DNA of 29,655 nt from CAZVBV01 sp964513975 (GCA_964513975.1 CAZEON010000006.1:1-29655); one strand, 5' to 3'. Counted from the stretch's first letter, positions 21,883 to 29,655 are shown. Numbers and translations are program-made. Notes: generated from the letters alone by a model not told the origin.

Positions 21883-23511
21883 ATGGTAACACCTCAATCT
21901 GGTTTCTTGGGAAATATCGACCGCGAATTCGAAGAGCGTGAGATAGAAAAACAAGCCAAAGCGCAAAAGCTGGGCTACGTTGATTTTAGTAAATTCTCAG
22001 CCAACCCAGATATTCTAAAATTGGTTTCCCTTGAAAATGCGAAGAATGCAAATACGTTCCCTCTTTCGAAGAATGGAAAGAAACTGAGCATTGCGGTGAT
22101 CAATCCAGAAGACGGAAAAACAAAAACATTTCTCGCATCGCTTGCGACAAAAGGTCTTGTGCCTGATGTATTTCTTTGTTCTGCAAGTGGGTTCGCCGAA
22201 GCTTTAAAAGCCTACGACTCTGAGTTTTTGAAAAAGAAAGAAGTAGAACGAACGACGGGGTTTGAGGAGCATTCTGGAGCAAACTTGAAAGAAAAAATTA
22301 AAGACTTGTCCGATTTGGAAAAAAAGCTCGACTCGCTTCATGCGGAAACAGCACTGAGTGAAATCGAAGTGGCGGCCATAAATACTGATGCTTCTGATAT
22401 TCACTTTCAACCAACAGAAAACGGGGCAGCGCTTCGATTCCGAATTGATGGAGTGCTTCATAACGTTCTGGAGGTATCAGCAGAAACGACGAAGAAGCTC
22501 GTTACTCGTATCAAATACGAAGCGGGAATGAAATCGAATATTTCAAATATTCCACAAGATGGTCACCGAAGTTTCGAAGTGAACGAACGATCTATTGATC
22601 TGCGAATCTCAACGCTTCCGACACCATTCGGAGAATCTGTTGTAATGCGTATTCTCGACGCCAGCCGAGGTTTGAAAAGTTTTACTGAGTTAGGATTTTC
22701 AGAAACTGCTCGAGAAAAAATAGAGAATGCCTTGGAACAAAAAACAGGACTCATTCTCGTCACAGGACCGACGGGAAGTGGGAAAACAACAACACTGTAT
22801 TCGATGCTTTCACAACTCAATTTGCCCGAACGGAAGATTGTAACCTTGGAAGATCCGATCGAATATCACCTTGAAGGAATCTCTCAATCACAAGTAGATG
22901 AAGAACAGGAATATGATTTTGAAAATGGATTTAGTGCGCTTTTGCGGCACGATCCGGATGTGATTTTGGTGGGAGAAATCCGAAGCAAAGACACAGCGCA
23001 CCTCGCTTCTGAAGCCGCACTCACGGGACACATTGTGCTGAGTTCTCTTCATACAAATTCTGCCGTCGGATCTCTTTCTCGATTGAGAAACTTGGGAATG
23101 GAAAACTTCAATATTGCACCAACAATTTCTGCTGTTTTCGCACAACGGTTGGTTCGAAAAGTCTGTCCGCACTGCCAAACGAAAGTTCCGTTACCACATA
23201 GTAAAAAAATAGAAACAGCACTCGAGCAAATTCAAAAGACATCTTCAAAAGTTTCGATTCCTGAAGAAATTTCAAAGGCTGTCGGTTGTAAGAAATGTTC
23301 TGGAACCGGATACAAGGATCGATTAGCAATTTGCGAAGCCTTTATTATGACCGATGAAATCCGAAAAATGGTTTTAGAAGAACAATCAGAAATTGAGATT
23401 TTGAAAGTTTTGAGAAAGAACGATAAATTTCTTTCCCTCTTCGAAGATGGACTTATGAAAGTTTTCAATGGGGAAACGACATTGGAGGAATTGTATCGAG
23501 TGACAAGCTAG
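21883..23511 (+). CDS. pilB: Type IV pilus / type II secretion assembly ATPase (PilB/GspE)
   Basis: 542 residues. The N-terminal MshEN-like region spans 1-140. The ATPase core has the Asp-box-like DASDIHFQPTENG, Walker A GPTGSGKTT (295-303), TLEDPIEYHLEG, the Walker B region HDPDVILVGEIR, and the His-box segment LTGHIVLSSLHTN. A four-Cys zinc motif typical of PilB/GspE follows: C428/C431 (CPHC) and C469/C472 (CKKC). It would power pilin polymerisation at the inner membrane. No other pilus gene is next to it in the window. The mRNA appears leaderless. Confidence 0.94.
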   Translation: MVTPQSGFLGNIDREFEEREIEKQAKAQKLGYVDFSKFSANPDILKLVSLENAKNANTFPLSKNGKKLSIAVINPEDGKTKTFLASLATKGLVPDVFLCSASGFAEALKAYDSEFLKKKEVERTTGFEEHSGANLKEKIKDLSDLEKKLDSLHAETALSEIEVAAINTDASDIHFQPTENGAALRFRIDGVLHNVLEVSAETTKKLVTRIKYEAGMKSNISNIPQDGHRSFEVNERSIDLRISTLPTPFGESVVMRILDASRGLKSFTELGFSETAREKIENALEQKTGLILVTGPTGSGKTTTLYSMLSQLNLPERKIVTLEDPIEYHLEGISQSQVDEEQEYDFENGFSALLRHDPDVILVGEIRSKDTAHLASEAALTGHIVLSSLHTNSAVGSLSRLRNLGMENFNIAPTISAVFAQRLVRKVCPHCQTKVPLPHSKKIETALEQIQKTSSKVSIPEEISKAVGCKKCSGTGYKDRLAICEAFIMTDEIRKMVLEEQSEIEILKVLRKNDKFLSLFEDGLMKVFNGETTLEELYRVTS

Positions 23512-23627
23512 GGGTGTTCGAATGTGAAATGTTAAAGTGAAAATGTAAAAAGAATTTTTAAGTTTTAAGTTTTAAAATTGAGACTTGAGATTTATTTTAA
23601 AATTTAATATTTAACCTTTTACATTTC

Positions 23628-23655
23628 TTGTAATCCTTCTGACTTTCCTGATAAT
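23628..23655 (+). promoter_or_regulatory. Promoter of the PIG-L gene, near-leaderless
   Basis: TTGTAA (23628-23633), 16 bases, GATAAT (23650-23655). Predicted RNA start 23662, two bases before ATG 23664. The preceding 110 bases are AT-rich repeat like that at 6335-6451. Confidence 0.5.
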
Positions 23656-23663
23656 GCCTTTCG

Positions 23664-24554
23664 ATGGAAGGATTATTAGTCGCAGCACTTTTTTGGGAAC
23701 AGGTGGTAACATCGCCTTCTCTGAACGTGCGCCCGAAAAATTCCAACAGCACTATTACCAAGGAAATACAACAAAAAAACATTCGGTATCTGGGGAAGCC
23801 AAAGACGCAGTCCGAAAAAAATAGAGAATTTTTTCAAAGTATTTCTTTCAAAAAAAGAAATACAACAACCGAACGTTTGCGATTCCAAAAACCAAAAACA
23901 ACCGTCATTTTTTCACCCCATCCTGATGATGAAATTTTGTGTTGTTCTAATCTTATTGCAGAAAAAAAAGCCAATAATGAAGATATAAAAATAATCTACA
24001 CCACTAATGGCGACGCGCTCAAGGGCTCTGATTATCAAAAAGCACGGGAGTATGGGAAGTTAAGGAAACGAGAATCTCGAGAAGCAACAACTGCATTAGG
24101 ACTTGGGAAATCGGATCTTTTTTTCCTCGGATTCCCAGATGGACAATTAGAAAAAATGGAAAAATGGGGTTCTGTCCGAAGCACTTTTACCGATCAAAAT
24201 AAAAGTTTAGGCGGACATGCATTTCCTTATTCTCCTTATACACGAAAGAGATTGAAGCAAAATTATAGCGAGCTTTTGAAACGATGGAATGTAAGCGAAA
24301 TTTATCTTCCTTCTCTCTACGACCAACATCCTGATCACCGAGTAACAGCCTCTCTGTTACGAGAAGTGCTTGAAGAACAAGGCCTTGCTCCCAAAATACA
24401 TTCCTATCGTGTTCATGGACAATCCTTTTCCAATGGGACCGAAATCGATCAACAAAAATTAAAACTTATTCGTATATTTGAATCTCAGTTTTGGACACCT
24501 GCGCATGTGAAATTCATGGAACAATTTGCAAAGACGAGGGAAACATTTGAATAA
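23664..24554 (+). CDS. PIG-L family N-deacetylase
   Basis: 296 residues. The zinc-binding signature PHPDDE is at 85-90 and the downstream HPDHR (in YDQHPDHRVTAS) supplies the second His cluster; both are intact. FFLGFPDGQ is also typical. Family members remove acetyl groups from GlcNAc-containing lipids or thiol precursors, so a role in glycan or glycolipid processing is likely, but the substrate is unknown. The first ~70 residues are outside the domain and polar/basic; there is a short hydrophobic start (LLVAALF) but no good signal peptide. The start is supported by the leaderless promoter. The gene ends before a strong hairpin shared with a convergent small ORF. Confidence 0.88.
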   Translation: MEGLLVAALFWEQVVTSPSLNVRPKNSNSTITKEIQQKNIRYLGKPKTQSEKNREFFQSISFKKRNTTTERLRFQKPKTTVIFSPHPDDEILCCSNLIAEKKANNEDIKIIYTTNGDALKGSDYQKAREYGKLRKRESREATTALGLGKSDLFFLGFPDGQLEKMEKWGSVRSTFTDQNKSLGGHAFPYSPYTRKRLKQNYSELLKRWNVSEIYLPSLYDQHPDHRVTASLLREVLEEQGLAPKIHSYRVHGQSFSNGTEIDQQKLKLIRIFESQFWTPAHVKFMEQFAKTRETFE

Positions 24555-24560
24555 AAAATG

Positions 24561-24587
24561 GAGTCTACATCATGATAATGTAGACTC
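24561..24587. terminator. Bidirectional terminator hairpin
   Basis: GAGTCTACAT (24561-24570) and ATGTAGACTC (24578-24587) form a perfect 10-bp stem with a 7-base loop. On the minus strand it is followed by CATTTTTTATTC, a good U-tract; on the plus strand by ACTCTTTGG. It therefore serves the small minus-strand gene best. Confidence 0.75.
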
Positions 24588-24596
24588 ACTCTTTGG

Positions 24597-24752
24597 CTAC
24601 AGAGAAGTCCTTCTCTTCTTTCTTTTTATTCCCTCCCTTTCTCTTTCTGTATTCATTCTTACTTTTCCTCCCTGCCAAACCTTTGTATTAGGACCATCTT
24701 TCCGTCTTTGTAATCCTGACTGATTTTTTCTTCTTATATCGTCCATAAGCAT
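24597..24752 (-). CDS. Small Lys/Arg-rich protein, unknown
   Basis: 51 residues (49 from the second ATG at 24746). It reads MLMDDIRRKNQSGLQRRKDG, then PNTKVWQGGKVRMNTERERE, and ends GIKRKKRRTSL before TAG. About 17 of 51 residues are Lys or Arg, suggesting an RNA- or ribosome-associated peptide, but it matches no small ribosomal protein I know. Support comes from position: it ends 10 bases before a hairpin with a U-tract on its own strand, and it explains the purine/pyrimidine strand bias in this 413-base gap. No Shine-Dalgarno or clear promoter is seen; 24753-24967 otherwise holds only the pepA promoter. Confidence 0.45.
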   Translation of the reverse strand: MLMDDIRRKNQSGLQRRKDGPNTKVWQGGKVRMNTEREREGIKRKKRRTSL

Positions 24753-24911
24753 TTTTTTTTAATTAATTTTCTGATCATGATTCTGCCCCCGAAAAAGACA
24801 AAACTATGACCAGAAAATCTGATTCTCTGTTACCAAAAAGAACATTTGAGAATTGATTGTCTTTGAAATAAAGGGAATTGTAATATTTTTATGAGGATCC
24901 TGTTTTTTGCA

Positions 24912-24939
24912 TTGAAGAATTCCAATTTTGACGTACAAT
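24912..24939 (+). promoter_or_regulatory. Putative promoter of pepA
   Basis: TTGAAG (24912-24917), 16 bases, TACAAT (24934-24939). Predicted RNA start is near 24946, leaving a 22-base pyrimidine-rich leader without Shine-Dalgarno. Confidence 0.5.
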
Positions 24940-24967
24940 CCTTGCACTTCTTTACTGATTCCTTTTT

Positions 24968-26407
24968 ATGAAAATTACCGTTATCTCGAAAGCAACAAAA
25001 GCAGACGCTTTATTTGTATTTATTCCACAAAAAAAATGGAACAAAAAATTGTTTGGGAAACTTCTTCCAACAGCACTTGAAAAACAAATAGCAGAACGTC
25101 TGAAAGCAAAAGATTTCGAGGGAAAGTGTGGAGAAATTATTCAACTTTTCCCATCTACAAAAGACATGAAGAAGACTTTTCTCGTGGGAACGGGTGAAGG
25201 AAAAGAAAAAAACGAACTTCGAAAAGCGGCGGGATCAGCGATCCGAAAAGCAAAAAAAGCAAAGGCAGGGAAAGTTTCTTTCTTGCTCTCAAATAAAGAT
25301 GATCTTATGCGAACAATTTCGGGAGCTATTTTGGGAGATTACGAATTTAAAATCGGAGACACGAAAGAACAATTTTCTCCAAAGACACTTTCAATTCTCA
25401 CAGCCCAAAAACATGTGAAAGCAGATGTTGCATCTGAAATCACACTCGCCGAAGCAACAAATTTTACACGAGAATTGATTAATCTTCCCGCGAACATGAT
25501 GACGCCCGCTATGTTGGCAGCAAACGCAAAAGGAATTGGGAAAGGATCAAAAGTCTCCGTGAAAATCATGGGAGAAAAAGCGATTCAAAAACTCGGCATG
25601 GGAAGTTTTTATGGTGTGGGACAAGGATCAAAAGAAGAATCTCAATTAATCGTGCTTGAGTACATGGGGGGGAAGAAATCAGAAAAGCCACTGGCTCTCG
25701 TGGGAAAAGGAGTGTGCTTCGATTCAGGAGGATACAACATCAAACCAACAGGACATATCGAAGAAATGAAATCTGATATGGGAGGCGCAGCGACGGTGCT
25801 GGGAATCTTTCAATGGATTGTGCAAACAAAACCAAAGAAAAATATTATTGGAATCGTTGGTGCGGTTGAAAATCTTGTTTCCAGTAATGCGTACAAACCA
25901 GGGGATTATCTTACGGCAATGAATGGGAAAACAATTGAAATCACAAATACAGATGCGGAAGGACGACTTGTTCTTGCTGACTGTCTTTATTACGCAGCAA
26001 TGAAATACAAACCAATATTTATGATCGACATTGCGACTCTCACAGGATCGGCAATAGCGGCTCTAGGATACGATATCACGCCGATCATGGGGAATCATAG
26101 CGCGAAGACCCAACAGGTAAAAAATGCAGCCGACAAGGCCGATGAGTGTGTTTGGGAATTGCCGATTATCGAAGAATTCAGAAAGAAAGTAAAAGGGACG
26201 AATACAGACCTTCTCAACTGGACACCGAATGTTTCAGCAGGAAGTTCGATGGCGGGAGCGTTTCTTGAACAGTTTGTCGAGAAGACTCCATGGGTTCATA
26301 TCGACACGGCTGGAACAGCTTTTCATGCGAAAACGGAAGACAGTATTACTCCAAAAGGAGCCACGGGGGTGATGATAAGAACATTGAAGAATTTGATTCA
26401 AATGTAA
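24968..26407 (+). CDS. pepA: Leucyl aminopeptidase (M17)
   Basis: 479 residues, the normal length. The C-terminal catalytic domain has Lys 247 in GKGVCFDSGG, the metal-binding Asp/Glu set in EEMKSDMGGAA, and the signature NTDAEGR (327-333). The end has HIDTAGTAF. M17 enzymes are di-metal, usually hexameric, cytoplasmic exopeptidases that release N-terminal amino acids. The N-terminal domain is present but diverged, as usual. No signal peptide is seen. In E. coli PepA also binds DNA for site-specific recombination; nothing here indicates that. It is monocistronic and convergent with the surface protein genes downstream. Confidence 0.95.
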   Translation: MKITVISKATKADALFVFIPQKKWNKKLFGKLLPTALEKQIAERLKAKDFEGKCGEIIQLFPSTKDMKKTFLVGTGEGKEKNELRKAAGSAIRKAKKAKAGKVSFLLSNKDDLMRTISGAILGDYEFKIGDTKEQFSPKTLSILTAQKHVKADVASEITLAEATNFTRELINLPANMMTPAMLAANAKGIGKGSKVSVKIMGEKAIQKLGMGSFYGVGQGSKEESQLIVLEYMGGKKSEKPLALVGKGVCFDSGGYNIKPTGHIEEMKSDMGGAATVLGIFQWIVQTKPKKNIIGIVGAVENLVSSNAYKPGDYLTAMNGKTIEITNTDAEGRLVLADCLYYAAMKYKPIFMIDIATLTGSAIAALGYDITPIMGNHSAKTQQVKNAADKADECVWELPIIEEFRKKVKGTNTDLLNWTPNVSAGSSMAGAFLEQFVEKTPWVHIDTAGTAFHAKTEDSITPKGATGVMIRTLKNLIQM

Positions 26408-26583
26408 GAAAGTCTAGGGTCTACAAGCTTTTGTAATGAATAATAATCTTCAATTATCAATCTACATTCTTCAATGAAGAGGAACTTAGAGCTTAGAAAA
26501 ATACATATAAAACGTACGCACACTGCAGGTGACATTCCCCAATGTCGTCGACTCCTGTTTGAATTATCGCTCCATCCTTTGTG

Positions 26584-26674
26584 AACAAGGGGTTTAAACC
26601 CCTTGTTCTGTTCACAAAGCTCCCGGGATATGTATCCGAAATCAAAAGAGTCCCACGGCTAAAGCCATGGGCTC
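26584..26674. repeat. Two REP-like hairpins after pepA
   Basis: A 24-bp perfect palindrome (arms AACAAGGGG/CCCCTTGTT around TTTAAA, 26584-26607) lies within an outer GTGAAC/GTTCAC stem. At 26648-26674 a GAG(T)CCCA..TGGGCTC hairpin has a GGCTAAAGCC core. The second resembles the hairpin at 29619. Such repeats are often moved by IS200/IS605-type or RAYT transposases; none is present in the window. The 290-base gap (26408-26697) holds no gene I can support. Confidence 0.65.
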
Positions 26675-26697
26675 TATTATTCATTCTTAATTATTTA

Positions 26698-27168
26698 TTA
26701 TCTCACAATATCACCAGAAGATTCAAATCCTGGAGGTGGTGAAACCGATGCTTTTCGATCAATTCGGATAACGAATGCGTTTTCGTTTAAATCACAATCA
26801 GGACTACTTGCAGCTCCATTTAATGGGGCACAGTATGTGATATTATCGGGAGGAGTAGTTCCATTAGTTGGGTCAAGGTCAGGTTGGTATCGACGGACGT
26901 AATGAAGATCATATTGACGAGCAATATGCTGATCTGCCGTTGTTCCCCAAGGGAGGAAATAATTCTTTCCGTCACTGTCTTTTGTAATTATAGAACCTCC
27001 GAGTGTATTCTGAGAAAAGAGAGTTCCTGTAAGAAGGAGTTGAGTGGTGTTTCCCGTTGAGGAATTTAAAGAATTTTCAACGGTTGGTCCTCCTTCTGTT
27101 GCGGCGAAAGCTATTCCCACCAAAAGACACAATCCGAGTATTGCCGAAAGCGTTTTTATTTTTTTCAT
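26698..27168 (-). CDS. Exported protein, C-terminal module of a CPR surface protein as a separate gene
   Basis: 156 residues. Signal peptide residues 1-22 (KTLSAILGLCLLVGIAFA). The mature part contains TQLLLTGTLFSQNTLGGSI and ADQHIARQYDLHYVRRYQPD, a segment that in related large CPR surface proteins usually follows a beta-helix-like region ending in a YADGGLM-type motif, as I recall. That motif occurs at the end of the upstream gene. Two Cys (CAPLNGAASSPDC) may form a disulfide. It is 26 bases downstream of the 586-residue surface protein on the same strand and is surely co-transcribed. Its own signal peptide indicates separate export. Function is probably adhesion or pilus-tip related, but unproven. 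Confidence 0.75.
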   Translation of the reverse strand: MKKIKTLSAILGLCLLVGIAFAATEGGPTVENSLNSSTGNTTQLLLTGTLFSQNTLGGSIITKDSDGKNYFLPWGTTADQHIARQYDLHYVRRYQPDLDPTNGTTPPDNITYCAPLNGAASSPDCDLNENAFVIRIDRKASVSPPPGFESSGDIVR

Positions 27169-27194
27169 TTTATTGAGAAATTACACGAAAGTCA

Positions 27195-28955
27195 TTATTC
27201 GCCGTTGTTCGTTCTGTTGTTTGTCATAAGTCCTCCATCGGCATAATACGATCCTACCATTGTTCGTACATCAGGATGGACGAAGATATTTCCATGCGCT
27301 CTGTCATCTTGATCTGTGTTTACAAGAATAATTCCAAACGAATCTTCGGGATTTTGATACTCCATATTATCGCTTACGATAAAGTTTCCGTTTTTAATAA
27401 TAAGTGTATTGTTCCCTACAGGAATTACGCTACTAGAATCGAAAGTAACATTGTCATTTACAACTTCAATAATGACAACATCAGTATCATTAAACCAACT
27501 TTCAGCAAAGACACCTCCATCATTTTGCACATGACTCGAGCCACGAGAAAGGCGGAACACGTTTTCTGTAATTTGATCTCGAAGTTTTTCTGTTGATTGG
27601 GAAATATTAAAGGTTTCAATTCCTGATTTTGGTTGTATCTCCATCTGTGACAAGTTTCCAATAATCCCTCCCTCGATATCTGCACCAACAACAGTAACGG
27701 CTACTGTTTCAAGATATCCAATGACAGCTTCATGGGAAACATCGCCTAGTGTTCCGTCAAGCCCAGTTCCACCAGCTGGGTATTGTATTGTAGAACCATC
27801 AACGACATATTCAATCTCTGTAACGAGAGAGATTACTTCATCAGGATCATATCCCCCATTGAGAGGGTCAGGAGAAAGATGGGTATTTACCGTTTCTTGT
27901 CCATCTTCAAGAACATTAGAGGTGAGAGTATAGGGGAGAAGGTTATTTGTATATGTCAGGGTGTCATTCTTTTCAGAGAGTATTCCAGTTCTTGTTGTTG
28001 GACCCTCATTAGAGGTATCTATCAAAGTTAGCTCAATTTTTCCAGGAGTTTCAATTTCTCCTTCCCAGATAAAGTTCCCTGGAGCAGGTTCAAGCTCAAA
28101 AAGGTGTCCAAATTTAACATCACTCACACTCTCTGATATAAAAACAATATCTGTCCCTAAGATTCCATCGTTTTCGATTTTCTTTGTGCTGATATTGAAA
28201 TCCAATATACGATCTACCAATTCTGCAAAATAAGCCGTCACTCCCTCTCCCACTTTTTTAATAGAGGGAGCAAGTGCCGTTAATGAGAAAGAAAATTCTC
28301 CGAGAACACCAGAAAGCTCAAATGCTGGCAAAGTAAAAGTTTCACTTACGAGGCTTAGTCCTTCTATAAATTGTACTCCAGTATTTGCATCATCAGTAAA
28401 TTCCACAGAGGTGAGTGTTATATTCGCAGCGTCAATTTGTGTTACTGGGTTTTCAAACTCATCTTTCAATTGGAAAGAAAGCTCACATTCATCAACTCCA
28501 TTCGCATAGTTCCCAGAACAATTCCCCAGTGTAATTGAAGTCAGAGGAGAAGGACTCGATGCCTTTACGAGGAACTCATACGGCCCTTTATCGATCTGGT
28601 TTCCTGCATTATCTTGAAGGTGAATTATAATGGTATAAGTACCAGCTTGCTGGAAACAATTCGTATCATCGGGCAAAAGAACAGATCCATTTCCAGAATC
28701 AAATGAAATTTCAAGATCTGTAAATGATATTTGAGCAGGGTTGTCGCTTAATCCAAAACAAGAAAATCGATCTAAATTTCCAGTTCCGGCTTCCTTGACA
28801 AATTCCACTTTGATATAGGAATTATCCATATCTATTTCAGAGACAGGAACAAGGACAGAGGTCCCAATAGCAGATGTGTGGTTTGCTGTCAGTATTCCAA
28901 AGACTCCAACGAGCGTCAGAAAGAGACCACAAACCGATATTTTTTTGAGATTCAT
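27195..28955 (-). CDS. Large exported surface protein, beta-sandwich repeats
   Basis: 586 residues from ATG 28955, which gives a good signal peptide (NLKKISVCGLFLTLVGVFG..ANHTSA); a longer frame would add 26 non-signal residues. The mature protein is beta-rich and acidic with few Lys: Ig-like segments at ~30-140 (with FSCFGLSD and TYTIIIHLQDNAGN) and ~145-250 (cohesin-like), then Ser/Thr/Asn-rich strands, and a C-terminal segment of short strands (VGNNTLIIKNGNFIVSDN, HGNIFVHPDVRTMVGSYYAD) like those in large CPR surface proteins. It ends in an Asn-rich GGLMTNNRTNNGE, where the homologous architecture would continue; the continuation is found in the next gene. A TTGGAT-N16-TATACT promoter (28980-29007) gives a 17-base leader. 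Confidence 0.82.
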   Translation of the reverse strand: MNLKKISVCGLFLTLVGVFGILTANHTSAIGTSVLVPVSEIDMDNSYIKVEFVKEAGTGNLDRFSCFGLSDNPAQISFTDLEISFDSGNGSVLLPDDTNCFQQAGTYTIIIHLQDNAGNQIDKGPYEFLVKASSPSPLTSITLGNCSGNYANGVDECELSFQLKDEFENPVTQIDAANITLTSVEFTDDANTGVQFIEGLSLVSETFTLPAFELSGVLGEFSFSLTALAPSIKKVGEGVTAYFAELVDRILDFNISTKKIENDGILGTDIVFISESVSDVKFGHLFELEPAPGNFIWEGEIETPGKIELTLIDTSNEGPTTRTGILSEKNDTLTYTNNLLPYTLTSNVLEDGQETVNTHLSPDPLNGGYDPDEVISLVTEIEYVVDGSTIQYPAGGTGLDGTLGDVSHEAVIGYLETVAVTVVGADIEGGIIGNLSQMEIQPKSGIETFNISQSTEKLRDQITENVFRLSRGSSHVQNDGGVFAESWFNDTDVVIIEVVNDNVTFDSSSVIPVGNNTLIIKNGNFIVSDNMEYQNPEDSFGIILVNTDQDDRAHGNIFVHPDVRTMVGSYYADGGLMTNNRTNNGE

Positions 28956-28979
28956 TTTTGTTTTTTTATTCTGGAGTAA

Positions 28980-29007
28980 AGTATAAAACTTTTCAGAGAA
29001 AATCCAA
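28980..29007 (-). promoter_or_regulatory. Promoter of the surface protein operon
   Basis: On the minus strand TTGGAT (29002-29007), 16 bases, TATACT (28980-28985). Predicted RNA start 28973. Together with the promoter at 29124-29152 it forms a divergent region with imperfect repeats of CATAGTTTATAGTC type (29030-29115). Confidence 0.55.
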
Positions 29008-29123
29008 AATTTATTAAAAAGTTCAGAGTTCATAGTTTATAGTCTATAGCTTGAAAAATTTAAAATAAGGAATTCTCTTAATACTTATGAACTGTAAACT
29101 ATCGACTATAGACAGAATTTCAT

Positions 29124-29152
29124 TTGCCTTTTTAAAGCAAAAAAAATACATT
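29124..29152 (+). promoter_or_regulatory. Promoter of the cupin gene, leaderless on a GTG
   Basis: TTGCCT (29124-29129), 17 bases, TACATT (29147-29152). The predicted RNA start is exactly the G of GTG 29159. Confidence 0.55.
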
Positions 29153-29158
29153 CCTTCT

Positions 29159-29554
29159 GTGAAAAAATTTGAAATTATTTCTTTTCCACTTTTCTCAGAT
29201 AGTCGAGGAGAAACAGTACCCTTTGAACTCGGAGAGAATTTTCCGTTTCTTGTGAAACGAACTTATGTGGTAACAGGAAAAGAAAATCAGGTTCGAGGAG
29301 GGCATGCGCATGAACAGGAAGAAGAACTTTTTGTGGCGATTTCAGGAACTGTTACAGCGCTGGTAAATGACGGAACAGGGGAGGAAGAAATCATATTAGA
29401 CGCAAAAAACAAAGGACTTTTGATTCGAGCGCACTGCTGGCATGAGTTTACAAATTTTTCAAAAGATGCCGTGCTTTTGGCATTTTCATCAACCCATTAC
29501 AAGGGGAAGGACGAATACATCGAAGATAAAGAACAGTTTACGATTACGAGTTAG
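29159..29554 (+). CDS. dTDP-4-dehydro-6-deoxyglucose 3,4-ketoisomerase-like cupin (FdtA/QdtA/WxcM family)
   Basis: 131 residues from GTG 29159; ATG 29087 would add 24 residues of repeat-derived sequence and lies upstream of the promoter. The cupin core has FSDSRGETVPFE at the start, the signature RGGHAH (46-51, active-site-type His 49 and His 51), EEELFVAISGTVTALVND, and WHEFTNFSKDAVLLAFSS..Y..DEYIED. The numbering with the GTG start agrees with the two active His of characterised FdtA as I remember them. The family moves the keto group of dTDP-4-keto-6-deoxyglucose from C4 to C3 on the way to 3-amino sugars for S-layer glycans or lipopolysaccharide. Partner genes (aminotransferase, acetyltransferase) would be expected to the right of the window. 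Confidence 0.85.
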   Translation: MKKFEIISFPLFSDSRGETVPFELGENFPFLVKRTYVVTGKENQVRGGHAHEQEEELFVAISGTVTALVNDGTGEEEIILDAKNKGLLIRAHCWHEFTNFSKDAVLLAFSSTHYKGKDEYIEDKEQFTITS

Positions 29555-29618
29555 AAATTACGAATAAAGATCAAAAGGAGAACCTATCATTCAGAGTCTC
29601 TAATTAATCCACAATAAA

Positions 29619-29637
29619 CCACCGGCTAAGCCGGTGG
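29619..29637. repeat. REP-like hairpin (CCACCGG..CCGGTGG)
   Basis: CCACCGGCTAAGCCGGTGG folds into a 7-bp stem with a CTAAG loop and is followed by GAATATT, like the hairpins at the ends of IS200/IS605 and REP elements. It is related to the hairpin at 26648-26674. Confidence 0.65.
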
Positions 29638-29655
29638 GAATATTGAAGGTTATAC

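Noticed and set aside
26493..26684. 63-codon minus-strand ORF
   Set aside because: It is made from the palindromic REP-like repeats and has no start signal or family pattern.
1..29655. UGA recoded as glycine
   Set aside because: No conserved Gly position is seen as TGA and all long frames close normally without TGA; only the avoidance of TGA as a stop is supported.

Overview
This window looks like a piece of a Candidate Phyla Radiation (Patescibacteria) genome, most likely from the Peregrinibacteria/Gracilibacteria side. The reasons are: AT-rich DNA with dense coding; almost no Shine-Dalgarno sequences; many starts lying exactly where transcription should begin (leaderless mRNAs); S-layer-homology (SLH) and PKD surface proteins; a type IV pilus ATPase; and 21 visible stop codons that are all TAA or TAG. 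The lineage is an inference. No rRNA, tRNA, CRISPR array or complete insertion sequence was seen.

Layout. 1-4842 (minus strand): a truncated SLH protein behind a long structured leader, a small membrane-anchored coiled-coil protein, a small zinc-ribbon protein, and a PKD-repeat/SLH surface protein. 5072-7793 (plus): an M16 peptidase and an MgtC/DUF4010 membrane protein. The promoters of the PKD gene and the MgtC-like gene carry the same 28-bp upstream element at the same distance from the -35 box. 7877-12928: a short inverted-repeat element, then a T-box riboswitch with a very short Stem I and an isoleucine-type specifier (AUU), then ileS. The IleRS is 1592 residues instead of about 1050 because three separate histidine-phosphatase domains, each with intact RHG and second-His motifs, are inserted in its catalytic core. 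This is the most striking object in the window.

12929-13832: a strong promoter, a leader with a 12-codon ORF and two mutually exclusive hairpins, and a lipoprotein. 13833-20993: purine biosynthesis, comprising purH and a purQ with a C-terminal PurS-like extension on the minus strand, and on the plus strand a purL containing only the first half of the normal protein. A CFA-synthase-like methyltransferase sits between purH and a second, degenerate copy of the purH 3' end. Between purQ and purL lie rmuC and a Phd/RelE-type toxin-antitoxin pair with a two-site operator.

21133-26407 (mostly plus): an unassigned protein with weak racemase resemblance, PilB, a PIG-L deacetylase and leucyl aminopeptidase, with a small unreported Lys/Arg-rich gene on the minus strand at 24597-24752. 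26584-29637: REP-like hairpins flank two exported surface proteins (apparently one architecture split into two genes) and a dTDP-sugar 3,4-ketoisomerase-like cupin that may start a sugar operon beyond the window.

The window combines housekeeping (Ile-tRNA charging with T-box control, IMP synthesis, proteolysis), a cell surface built on SLH/PKD and adhesin-like proteins, and short palindromes in many intergenic regions. Everything here was read by eye; family names rest on motifs, not on database searches.
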